DNA of 13,352 nt from an uncultured Collinsella sp. GTDB lineage: Bacteria; Actinomycetota; Coriobacteriia; Coriobacteriales; Coriobacteriaceae. Numbering within the stretch: position 1 is the stretch's first letter; each line of letters starts with the position of its first letter. Under the pieces are notes generated by a model. That model made no database searches, was not told where the DNA came from, and saw only the letters and a program-made list of their open reading frames with translations. Positions 1 through 5,783 of the stretch are shown here, in pieces. The position numbers and the translations under genes are program-made. Location of the stretch: positions 1-13,352 of the forward strand of contig CATZKS010000057.1 in assembly GCA_958421035.1 (NCBI GenBank), given 5' to 3'.

Positions 1-90
1 CCGCACATGTGCGGATGAATGTGGGAGGTGTTCGGATGAAGTTGATAATCAAGGACCTGCGTAAACAATGTGAGTGAAATATGAATCTCG

Positions 91-116
91 ATGGATACGC
101 CCGCAGCCGTGTATAC
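91..116 (+). repeat. 26-nt motif, copy 1 (rplC leader)
   Basis: This 26-nt segment matches 1956-1981, upstream of rplB, at 23 of 26 positions. The shared core ends in CCGTGTATAC. An ATACG/CGTGT pair with one U-G wobble can form around the CCCGCAGC loop; copy 2 has ACACG/CGTGT at the same place, so the pairing survives a base change. It could be a promoter-like box, a protein-binding RNA hairpin, or both. Confidence 0.55.
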
Positions 117-228
117 TAAACAACTGTGTGTAACCAGGGGAGTATTCTGGCTGGACAAAATGCCTGCTTAATAGGGTTGTCAGGTAGTCCGGACGCAATA
201 CAAGGCTGGGGAGCACGTCGTGTAAGTA

Positions 229-280
229 GTGGTCCTCTAGGGGCGTACGCTCGGTGGTGTACGCATTGTCCCAAGACCAC
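229..280 (+). promoter_or_regulatory. Stem-loop in the rplC leader
   Basis: The outer stem is GTGGTC (229-234) with GACCAC (275-280). Inside it GGG (240-242) pairs with CCC (270-272), and GCGTAC (243-248) pairs with GTACGC (259-264) around a 10-nt loop. A separate small hairpin, GATCA (292-296) with TGATC (302-306), covers the TTG start of rplC. No T-run follows the main hairpin, so it does not look like a terminator. It is a candidate binding site for a ribosomal protein; in Escherichia coli L4 controls the S10 operon from such a leader. Confidence 0.45.
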
Positions 281-300
281 GCGAGAGTTGGGATCATATC

Positions 301-921
301 TTGATCAGCATGATTCTCGGCCGCAAGATTGGCATGACCCAGGTTTGGGACGAGGACGACAACGTCGTTCCCGTCACGGTCATCCAGGCTGGCCCCTGCG
401 CTGTCTCGCAGGTTAAAACTCAGGCAACCGACGGCTATGACGCCGTCCAGATCGGTTTCGGCGACATCAAGGCCAAGAACGTGAACAAGCCCATGGCTGG
501 TCACTTCGCCAAGGCTGGCGTCGAGCCTGTCCGTTTCCTTCGTGAGGTCCGCGTCGAGAACGGCGAGGAGCACAAGGTCGGCGAGGTCGTCACCGTCGCT
601 GATTTCGCTGATGTCGAGAAGGTCGACGTCATCGGTACCTCCAAGGGTAAGGGCTTCCAGGGTCGCATCAAGCGCTGGGGTCAGCGCCGCGGTCCTATGA
701 CGCATGGTTCTCACTTCCAGCGTCACCCCGGTTCTATCGGTCAGTGCGCCTATCCTGCGCGCGTCCTCAAGGGCGTCAAGATGGCCGGTCACATGGGTAA
801 CGAGCGCGTTACCGTCAAGAACCTTTCCGTTGTCCGCATCGATGCCGAGCAGAACCTCATCTTGGTCAAGGGCGCTGTCCCGGGTGCCAAGAATGGTCTC
901 GTCGCCATCCGTATGGCCTAA
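301..921 (+). CDS. rplC: 50S ribosomal protein L3 (uL3)
   Basis: L3 is an early-assembly protein of the large subunit that binds 23S rRNA near its 3' end and reaches toward the peptidyl-transferase centre. The 206-aa product begins ILGRKIGMTQVW after three residues and carries the family signature around FADVEKVDVIGTSKGKGFQG, then the extended loop with HGSHFQRHPGSIGQ. Length is normal for the family. TTG at 301 is preferred because it gives an N-terminus of the same length as Bacillus L3. ATG at 310 is the alternative and has no visible SD. The SD for TTG is also weak (GAGAG about 13 nt away, or GGG about 8 nt away), and the start lies in a small hairpin. It is the first gene of this block as seen here; rplD follows after 46 nt. 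Confidence 0.95.
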   Translation: MISMILGRKIGMTQVWDEDDNVVPVTVIQAGPCAVSQVKTQATDGYDAVQIGFGDIKAKNVNKPMAGHFAKAGVEPVRFLREVRVENGEEHKVGEVVTVADFADVEKVDVIGTSKGKGFQGRIKRWGQRRGPMTHGSHFQRHPGSIGQCAYPARVLKGVKMAGHMGNERVTVKNLSVVRIDAEQNLILVKGAVPGAKNGLVAIRMA

Positions 922-967
922 GGGCCCAGCCCATTTAGCCCAGCGTCATACCAAGGAGAACACTTAA

Positions 968-1594
968 ATGGCAAAGTTTGAAGTAAAGAACAGCGAGGGC
1001 AAGAAGGTCGCCGAGGCCGAGCTCGCCGCTGAGGTGTACGGCATCGAGCCGAACATCCACGTTATGCACCACATCGTCAAGTGCCAGATGGCCTCTTGGC
1101 GTCAGGGCACCCAGTCCGCTAAGGGCCGCTCTGAGGTTTCCGGTGGCGGCAAGAAGCCTTGGCGTCAGAAGGGCACCGGCCGTGCCCGCCAGGGTTCCAT
1201 CCGTGCTGCCCAGTGGCGTCACGGTGGCGTTGTCTTCGCCCCCAAGCCCCGTTCTTACGCTAAGCGTATGAACAACAAGGAGGTCAAGCTGGCTATGCGC
1301 TCCGCGCTGTCCGCCAAGCTGGCCGATGGCGAGCTCGTGCTCGTCGACGACTACGGCTTCGAGAAGCCTTCCACCAAGGCTGCCGTCGCCATGCTCAAGG
1401 CTCTCGGCCTTGAGGGCAAGCGTCTGACCATCATCGTTCGCGATGAGGACGTCAACGCCTACCTGTCGTTCCGCAACATTCCCAAGACGTTCATCATCAC
1501 TGCCGACGAGGCCAACACCTACGATCTCGTCAACAACAACGCTGTGCTGATGCCCGCCGACATCGCCGCTCACTTCGGGGAGGTGCTTGCATAA
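968..1594 (+). CDS. rplD: 50S ribosomal protein L4 (uL4)
   Basis: L4 binds 23S rRNA and sends a long loop into the nascent peptide exit tunnel. In enterobacteria it also represses its own S10 operon by acting on the leader RNA. The 208-aa product is of standard length. The tunnel-loop region is clear at about residues 55-95, rich in Gly, Arg and Lys (SGGGKKPWRQKGTGRARQGS). The ATG is preceded by AAGGAG at a good distance. The stop abuts the rplW start, so the two are probably translationally coupled. Because L4 is a known leader-binding protein elsewhere, it is a natural candidate ligand for the leaders before rplC and rplB; this is inference only. Confidence 0.96.
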   Translation: MAKFEVKNSEGKKVAEAELAAEVYGIEPNIHVMHHIVKCQMASWRQGTQSAKGRSEVSGGGKKPWRQKGTGRARQGSIRAAQWRHGGVVFAPKPRSYAKRMNNKEVKLAMRSALSAKLADGELVLVDDYGFEKPSTKAAVAMLKALGLEGKRLTIIVRDEDVNAYLSFRNIPKTFIITADEANTYDLVNNNAVLMPADIAAHFGEVLA

Positions 1595-1882
1595 ATGACC
1601 GCCCACGAGATCATCATCCGTCCGATCGTGTCCGAGCGTTCCTTCTCCGGCATGGAGCTGAACAAGTACACGTTCGAGGTCGCCAAGGATGCTAACAAGT
1701 ATCAGATCAAGGACGCTGTCGAGGAGATCTTCGGCGTCAAGGTCGTTCGCGTGAACACCCTGACGGTCAAGCCCAAGACCAAGCGCGTGCGCTATGTCGC
1801 CGGCAAGACCCGTTCTTGGAAGAAGGCCATCGTCACGCTGGCCGAGGGCGACACCATCGAGGTCTTTGGCAACCAGGCCTAA
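1595..1882 (+). CDS. rplW: 50S ribosomal protein L23 (uL23)
   Basis: L23 sits at the polypeptide exit of the large subunit and is the docking site for trigger factor and the signal recognition particle. The 95-aa product has the normal length, the N-terminal IIIRPIVSERS segment and the C-terminal signature KKAIVTLAEGDTIEVF. The ATG follows the rplD stop with no gap (TAA then ATG). Its SD, GGGGAGGT, lies inside the end of rplD. After its stop comes a 179-nt structured gap before rplB, which is unusual inside an S10-type operon. Confidence 0.96.
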   Translation: MTAHEIIIRPIVSERSFSGMELNKYTFEVAKDANKYQIKDAVEEIFGVKVVRVNTLTVKPKTKRVRYVAGKTRSWKKAIVTLAEGDTIEVFGNQA

Positions 1883-1899
1883 GACTCGCTGCTGTTGAG

Positions 1900-1937
1900 T
1901 GAGCTCATGCCTCCCAAATAGGGGAGGCGAGAGCTCA
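1900..1937 (+). promoter_or_regulatory. Strong hairpin after rplW (possible attenuator)
   Basis: TGAGCTC (1900-1906) pairs with GAGCTCA (1931-1937). Inside, past a 2x2 internal loop, GCCTCCC (1909-1915) pairs with GGGAGGC (1922-1928) around a 6-nt loop. AGG then TTTT (1941-1944) follow, a weak U-tract, so it may act as a partial terminator, an RNA-processing site or a protein-binding site rather than a full terminator. Confidence 0.5.
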
Positions 1938-1955
1938 AGGTTTTGGGCGTATAAA

Positions 1956-1981
1956 ATGGACACGCCCGGAACCGTGTATAC
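1956..1981 (+). repeat. 26-nt motif, copy 2 (rplB leader)
   Basis: This segment matches 91-116 at 23 of 26 positions, with the same CCGTGTATAC end. ACACG and CGTGT can pair around its centre. It also forms part of a larger local hairpin (1959-1991). TGGACA at 1957-1962 resembles a -35 box and TATACG at 1977-1982 a -10 box, but they are only 14 nt apart, so a standard promoter is doubtful. Confidence 0.55.
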
Positions 1982-2061
1982 GTCCGGTGTCATCGCACCC
2001 GAGGCAGAACCTCGAATCCCTGTCTGCGATGGCTAACGGATTCCTATTGAAAGGGATTGTA

Positions 2062-2892
2062 ATGGCTGTAAAGCACCTTAAGCCGACCTCCGCTGGTAGG
2101 CGTTGGCAGACGATCTCCGATTTCTCCGAGATCACCTGCACCAAGCCCGAGAAGTCTCTTCTCGAGCCCCTGCCCAAGAAGGCCGGTCGTAACAACAACG
2201 GCCGTATCACCACCCGCCACCAGGGCGGCGGCGTGAAGCGTCGTTACCGCGTGATCGACTTCAAGCGCAACAAGGACGGCGTGCCCGCCAAGGTTGCCAC
2301 GATCGAGTACGATCCGAACCGTTCCGCTCGCATCGCTCTGCTGCACTACGCTGACGGTGAGAAGCGCTACATCCTGGCCCCCAAGGGCCTCGAGGTCGGT
2401 CAGACCATCATGTCCGGTTCTGACGCCGACATCAAGCCGGGCAACGCTCTGCCCCTCGCCGACATTCCCGTCGGTACGCTCATCCACGCCGTCGAGTTCC
2501 AGCCGGGCAAGGGCGCCGCTATCGCCCGTTCCGCCGGTAACTCCTGCCAGCTGATGGGTAAGGAGGGCAAGTACGCCATCGTCCGTATGCCTTCCTCCGA
2601 GATGCGCCGCATCCTCGTTACCTGCCGCGCCACCGTCGGTGAGGTCGGCAACGCCGATCACTCCAACATCGTCATCGGCAAGGCCGGCCGTAAGCGTCAC
2701 ATGAACGTGCGCCCGACCGTCCGCGGTACCGTCATGAACCCTGTCGACCACCCGCACGGCGGTGGCGAGGGCAAGAACCACACCTCTGGTCGTCCCTCTG
2801 TTACCCCCTGGGGTAAGCCGACGAAGGGCCTTCGTACGCGCAAGAAGAAGAAGGTCTCGAACCAGCACATCATTCGTCGCCGTAAGAAGTAA
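2062..2892 (+). CDS. rplB: 50S ribosomal protein L2 (uL2)
   Basis: L2 is a core large-subunit protein needed for subunit joining and peptidyl-transferase activity. From ATG 2062 the product is 276 aa, the usual length, and starts MAVKHLKPTSAGRR like Bacillus L2. The family signature PTVRGTVMNPVDHPHGGGEG is present, including the conserved His of the DHPHGGG segment. The C-terminus is the typical basic tail ending in RRRKK. In-frame GTG codons further upstream lie in the structured gap and would give a non-homologous N-terminus, so they were not used. The SD is AAAGGGA, which can be hidden in a hairpin. rpsS follows after 32 nt. Confidence 0.97.
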   Translation: MAVKHLKPTSAGRRWQTISDFSEITCTKPEKSLLEPLPKKAGRNNNGRITTRHQGGGVKRRYRVIDFKRNKDGVPAKVATIEYDPNRSARIALLHYADGEKRYILAPKGLEVGQTIMSGSDADIKPGNALPLADIPVGTLIHAVEFQPGKGAAIARSAGNSCQLMGKEGKYAIVRMPSSEMRRILVTCRATVGEVGNADHSNIVIGKAGRKRHMNVRPTVRGTVMNPVDHPHGGGEGKNHTSGRPSVTPWGKPTKGLRTRKKKKVSNQHIIRRRKK

Positions 2893-2924
2893 TTTCGGAT
2901 ACCGAGTTTTAGGAGAAAGCACTT

Positions 2925-3185
2925 ATGAGCAGAAGTCTCAAAAAGGGCCCGTTCGTGGAGACTCGCCTTCTCTCGCGTATCACCGCGATGAACGAGGCTG
3001 GCAAGAAGGACGTCGTGAAGACCTGGTCCCGCGCGTCCACCATCTTCCCCGAGATGGTTGGTCACACCATCGCCGTCCACGACGGCCGCAAGCATGTGCC
3101 CGTGTATGTTACCGAGTCCATGGTTGGTCACAAGCTCGGCGAGTTCGCGCCGACTCGTACGTTCCGTGGCCACAAGGCCAAATAG
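2925..3185 (+). CDS. rpsS: 30S ribosomal protein S19 (uS19)
   Basis: S19 is a small-subunit head protein that pairs with S13 and contacts the A-site tRNA region. The 86-aa product begins MSRSLKKGPFVE, as in most bacteria, and contains the signature stretch from HDGRKHVPVYVTESM to GEFAPTRTF. Length is slightly below the usual 90-95 aa but complete. AGGAG at 2911-2915 is the SD. It lies between rplB and rplV as in nearly all bacterial S10 operons. Confidence 0.96.
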   Translation: MSRSLKKGPFVETRLLSRITAMNEAGKKDVVKTWSRASTIFPEMVGHTIAVHDGRKHVPVYVTESMVGHKLGEFAPTRTFRGHKAK

Positions 3186-3199
3186 GGGGTTAACCGTAA

Positions 3200-3571
3200 A
3201 TGGCAACTAAGTCTATTGAAACTGAGGCCACCGAGGTTCGCGCCGTCGCTAAGTACGTGCGTGTTTCCCCCAGCAAGGCCCGCCTGGTGGTCGATCTGAT
3301 CCGCCGCAAGCCTGTCGCTCAGGCCTTCGACATCCTCCACTTCTGCGACCGCGCCGTCGCCGTGGATGTCGAGAAGGTTCTCCGTTCCGCCGTTGCGAAC
3401 GCCGAGAACAACAACGGTCTGCGTGCCGACAACCTGGTTGTCGCCGCTGCCTATGTTGACGAGGGTCCGACGCTTAAGCGCATCCGTCCCCGCGCCAAGG
3501 GTTCCGCTTCTCGCATTCTGAAGCGTACTTCCCACATCACCGTCGTCGTTGCTCCTCGAAAGGAGGCGTAA
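3200..3571 (+). CDS. rplV: 50S ribosomal protein L22 (uL22)
   Basis: L22 lines the exit tunnel with L4 and touches all 23S rRNA domains. The 123-aa product has the conserved RVSPSKARLVVDLIR stretch near the N-terminus. Its C-terminal signature, RPRAKGSASRILKRTSHITVVV, forms the tunnel hairpin. The ATG at 3200 is preceded by a G-rich SD (AGGGGG) that overlaps the rpsS stop region. Length is a little above the 110-115 aa norm because of a short N-terminal segment rich in Thr and Glu (MATKSIETEATE). Confidence 0.96.
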   Translation: MATKSIETEATEVRAVAKYVRVSPSKARLVVDLIRRKPVAQAFDILHFCDRAVAVDVEKVLRSAVANAENNNGLRADNLVVAAAYVDEGPTLKRIRPRAKGSASRILKRTSHITVVVAPRKEA

Positions 3572-3577
3572 AGCTGT

Positions 3578-4288
3578 ATGGGTCAGAAAGTCTACCCCAC
3601 CGGCTTCCGTCTTGGCATCACCGAGAACTGGCGCTCCCGCTGGTTCGCAGAGAAGGATTACGCTAAGACCCTCGGTAACGATCTCGAGATCCGCAAGTAC
3701 CTCGAGAAGCGTCTTTCCCGCGCAGCTGTCTCCCGCGTCGAGATCGAGCGCGCTGGCGACAAGGTGAAGGTCATCATCCTCACCGCTCGCCCCGGCGTTG
3801 TCATCGGTAAGAAGGGTGCCGAGATCGATACCCTCCGCACCGAGCTCGAGAAGGTCGCTGGCGTCTCCAAGGGCCAGCTCTCCGTCGACGTTGTCGAGAT
3901 CAAGCGCCCCGAGCTCGACGCCAACCTCGTTGCTCAGTCTATCGCCGAGCAGCTCGAGGGCCGCGTTGCCTTCCGTCGCGCTATGCGCAAGGCTGTCCAG
4001 TCCGCCCGCAAGGCCGGCGCTAAGGGCATCCGTATCCAGTGCTCCGGTCGTCTCGGCGGTGCCGAGATGGGCCGTCGTGAGTGGTACCGTGAGGGTCGCG
4101 TACCTCTGCACACCCTCCGTGCCAAGATTGACTACGGCACGGCTGTCGCCAGCACCACCATGGGCGCTTGCGGCGTGAAGGTCTGGATCTACCTGGGCGA
4201 GAAGCTCCCGGGCCAGCCTGTTCCCAACCCTGCACTCGAGGGCTCTTCCCGTCCTCGTCGTCGTAACTCCGAGAGGAGGGGTCAGTAG
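3578..4288 (+). CDS. rpsC: 30S ribosomal protein S3 (uS3)
   Basis: S3 forms part of the mRNA entry site and helicase of the small subunit, with S4 and S5. The 236-aa product shows the MGQKVYPTGFRLGI start and the type II KH domain with the GxxG loop (G77-K-K-G80 in VVIGKKGAEI). The C-terminal domain is at about 120-210 with GRLGGAEMGRREWYREGRVPLHTLRA. A short basic tail (SRPRRRNSERR) ends the protein. AAAGGAGG at about 3559-3566 is the SD, lying within the end of rplV. The TAG stop shares its G with the GTG start of rplP. Confidence 0.97.
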   Translation: MGQKVYPTGFRLGITENWRSRWFAEKDYAKTLGNDLEIRKYLEKRLSRAAVSRVEIERAGDKVKVIILTARPGVVIGKKGAEIDTLRTELEKVAGVSKGQLSVDVVEIKRPELDANLVAQSIAEQLEGRVAFRRAMRKAVQSARKAGAKGIRIQCSGRLGGAEMGRREWYREGRVPLHTLRAKIDYGTAVASTTMGACGVKVWIYLGEKLPGQPVPNPALEGSSRPRRRNSERRGQ

Positions 4289-4791
4289 TGCTTGCCCCTA
4301 AGCGTATTCTTCACCGCAAGGTGCAGCGTGGCTCCATGAAGGGCCAGGCCAAGGGTAATACCGAGCTGCATTTCGGCGAGTTTGGTATCCAGGCTCTCGA
4401 GGCCCATTGGATCACCAACCGTCAGATCGAGGCCGCTCGTATTGCCATGACCCGCTACATGAAGCGTGGCGGTCGTGTCTACATCACGATCTTCCCCGAT
4501 AAGCCCATCACCAAGAAGCCTGCCGAGACTCGCATGGGTTCTGGTAAGGGTAACCCCGAGGAGTGGGTGGCCGTCGTCAAGCCCGGCCGCATCATGTTCG
4601 AGGTCAAGGGCGTGCCCGAGGAGGTCGCTCGCGAGGCTCTGCGTCTTGCACAGCACAAGCTTCCCATCAAGACCAAGATTGTTGCTGCTAAGAACGCTGA
4701 GCAGCGCATCGAGAAGGAGATGGCTGAGGAGGCCGCTCTCGAGGCCAAGTGGGCTGCTGAGGACGCCGCCGCCGCCAAGGAGGAGAACTAA
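4288..4791 (+). CDS. rplP: 50S ribosomal protein L16 (uL16) with C-terminal extension
   Basis: L16 helps place A-site tRNA and is needed late in large-subunit assembly. The core runs from MLAPKRILHRKVQRG to the HKLPIKTKIV segment at about residue 132 and contains the RMGSGKG motif and the surrounding signature. The product is 167 aa, while the family norm is about 136-146. The extra 30 or so residues (138-167) are rich in Glu and Ala, predicted helical and acidic, and end in KEEN. The GTG start at 4288 overlaps the rpsC stop by one base, with GAGAGGAGGGG as SD. The stop overlaps the rpmC start as TAATG. Expression is therefore tightly coupled to both neighbours. Confidence 0.96.
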   Translation: MLAPKRILHRKVQRGSMKGQAKGNTELHFGEFGIQALEAHWITNRQIEAARIAMTRYMKRGGRVYITIFPDKPITKKPAETRMGSGKGNPEEWVAVVKPGRIMFEVKGVPEEVAREALRLAQHKLPIKTKIVAAKNAEQRIEKEMAEEAALEAKWAAEDAAAAKEEN

Positions 4792-5006
4792 TGAAGCCCG
4801 CAGAGATTCGTGAGCTCTCGGACGCTCAGCTCGTTGAGAAGCTGAAGGAAATGCGCGCCGAGCTCTTTAACCTTCGTTTCCAGATGGCCACCAGCCAGCT
4901 GGACAACACCGCTCGCGTCAACACCGTGAAGAAGGACATCGCTCGCGTCCTCACGGAGCAGCGCGCCCGCGAGATCGCAGCGGAGAAGTCCGCTGTCGCC
5001 GAGTAG
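4791..5006 (+). CDS. rpmC: 50S ribosomal protein L29 (uL29)
   Basis: L29 is a small two-helix protein at the exit side of the large subunit near L23, part of the trigger factor and SRP docking surface. The 71-aa product starts MKPAEIRELSDAQL and has the signature RVNTVKKDIARVLTEQ. The ATG overlaps the rplP stop (TAATG), and its SD is the AAGGAGG in the rplP 3' end. The final residues form a short charged tail (AAEKSAVAE). rpsQ follows after 16 nt. Confidence 0.95.
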   Translation: MKPAEIRELSDAQLVEKLKEMRAELFNLRFQMATSQLDNTARVNTVKKDIARVLTEQRAREIAAEKSAVAE

Positions 5007-5022
5007 GACCTAAGGAGAGAAC

Positions 5023-5283
5023 ATGACTGATTCGCGTAACTCGCGTAAGGTCCGTACGGGTGTCGTTACCTCCGTCTCCGGTGCCAAGACCATTGTTGTC
5101 ACCATCACCGAGCGCAAGCGTCACCCCAAGTACGGCAAGATGATGACCAGCTCCAAGAAGCTGCACGCTCACGACGAGGAGTGCACGGCTGGCGTGGGCG
5201 ATACCGTCCGCGTTATGGAGACCCGTCCTATGTCCAAGATGAAGCGTTGGCGCCTCATCGAGGTCGTCGAGCGCGCTAAATAA
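5023..5283 (+). CDS. rpsQ: 30S ribosomal protein S17 (uS17)
   Basis: S17 is an early-binding OB-fold protein of the small-subunit body, bound to 16S rRNA helices 7 and 11. The 86-aa product shows the RKVRTGVVTS start region, the ERKRHPKYGKMM loop and the C-terminal signature GDTVRVMETRPMSKMKRW. AAGGAG just before ATG 5023 is the SD. In E. coli this is the last gene of the S10 operon. Here a 118-nt structured gap separates it from rplN, which fits a boundary between S10-type and spc-type control units. Confidence 0.96.
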   Translation: MTDSRNSRKVRTGVVTSVSGAKTIVVTITERKRHPKYGKMMTSSKKLHAHDEECTAGVGDTVRVMETRPMSKMKRWRLIEVVERAK

Positions 5284-5310
5284 GCAGTCGCTCTTACGAC
5301 TTGTACGTTT

Positions 5311-5394
5311 CCGAAGATGTGCGTATGCCTGGTTTGCATACCACAGGCCGCCTAAAGGCTGCGCACCTCTCTTCGGTTCTTAGTTCGGAGGAAC
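5311..5394 (+). promoter_or_regulatory. Branched RNA structure upstream of rplN
   Basis: The closing helix is CCGAAGA (5311-5317) with TCTTCGG (5370-5376), continued by GTGCG (5319-5323) with CGCAC (5362-5366). Inside are two small arms: TATGC/GCATA (5324-5328 with 5336-5340) and GCC/GGC around TAAA (5350-5359). Together they make a three-way-junction-like fold. Directly after it, GTTC (5376-5379) can pair with GAAC (5391-5394), which encloses the rplN SD (GGAGG). In E. coli S8 controls the spc operon by binding mRNA; whether this element binds S8 or another protein is unknown. No T-run follows, so it is not a terminator. Confidence 0.55.
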
Positions 5395-5401
5395 ATCTAC
5401 C

Positions 5402-5770
5402 ATGATTCAGATGCAAACCATGCTGAACGTCGCCGACAACTCCGGCGCTCGCAAGATTCGCTGCATCAAGGTGCTTGGCGGTTCCAAGCGTCGTTATGCA
5501 GGCATCGGCGATGTGTTCATCGGTGCTGTCCAGGAGGCTACCCCTGGCGCCAACGTCAAGAAGAAGGACGTTGTCCGTTGCGTCGTCGTTCGCACCGTTA
5601 AGGAGATCCGCCGCAAGGATGGCTCCTACATTCGCTTTGATGAGAACGCCTGCGTTGTCATCAACAACGATGGTTCGCCCGTCGGCACCCGTATCTTCGG
5701 GCCTGTCGCTCGCGAGCTTCGTGACAAGAAGTACATGAAGATCGTCTCGCTCGCTCCCGAGACCCTGTAG
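5402..5770 (+). CDS. rplN: 50S ribosomal protein L14 (uL14)
   Basis: L14 lies at the subunit interface and forms bridges with 16S rRNA; it is also the docking site of the silencing factor RsfS. The 122-aa product has the standard length. It starts MIQMQTMLNVADNSGARKIRCI and holds the signature from VVVRTVKEIRRKDGSYIRF to NACVVIN. The SD GGAGG lies inside a possible GTTC/GAAC hairpin, so translation may be regulated at this point. It is the first gene after the long gap, as in the classical spc operon, and rplX follows after 13 nt. Confidence 0.97.
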   Translation: MIQMQTMLNVADNSGARKIRCIKVLGGSKRRYAGIGDVFIGAVQEATPGANVKKKDVVRCVVVRTVKEIRRKDGSYIRFDENACVVINNDGSPVGTRIFGPVARELRDKKYMKIVSLAPETL

Positions 5771-5783
5771 TTAGGGGAGATAT

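Larger units (their letters stand above)
1..300 (+). promoter_or_regulatory. Long non-coding leader upstream of rplC
   Basis: No convincing gene is seen here, and no rpsJ (S10) coding sequence precedes rplC. The stretch starts with a perfect palindrome (CCGCACATGTGCGG, 1-14). It contains the shared motif at 91-116 and several stem-loops: CCAG/CTGG (134-137 with 147-150), GACAA/TTGTC (154-158 with 177-181), and a larger one at 229-280. A TATACT at 112-117 could be a -10 box, but no good -35 lies 16-18 nt before it. A leader of this length before the ribosomal block suggests a transcript start near 1-130 and regulation in the untranslated region; that is inference. Confidence 0.5.
1883..2061 (+). 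promoter_or_regulatory. Structured rplW-rplB intergenic leader
   Basis: This 179-nt gap holds no gene and is dense in complementary segments. From 5' to 3' these are: a long hairpin at 1900-1937; a GACA/TGTC plus CCGGA/TCCGG hairpin (1959-1991) that includes the motif shared with the rplC leader; CATCGCA (1991-1997) with TGCGATG (2025-2031), enclosing CGAGG/CCTCG (2000-2004 with 2010-2014); and two alternative covers of the rplB SD. AATCCC (2015-2020) can pair with GGGATT (2053-2058), which would make a pseudoknot with the preceding helix. ATTCCT (2040-2045) can instead pair locally with AGGGAT (2052-2057). This layout fits translational control of rplB. The bound ligand is unknown. Confidence 0.55.

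Noticed and set aside
3..77. Possible 3' end of an upstream gene
   Set aside because: One frame stays open from the window edge to a stop near 75-77, but its residues do not match the end of S10 or any family I recognise, and two palindromic features overlap it.
1900..1944. Full rho-independent terminator between rplW and rplB
   Set aside because: The hairpin is strong, but only TTTT follows after AGG, and a full stop here would cut off rplB and the rest of the operon; kept as a possible attenuator.
935..1993. Long open frame of 352 codons on the - strand, antisense to rplD and rplW
   Set aside because: It mirrors strongly biased ribosomal genes; its Leu/Asp/Val-rich translation resembles no protein and the + strand genes are certain.
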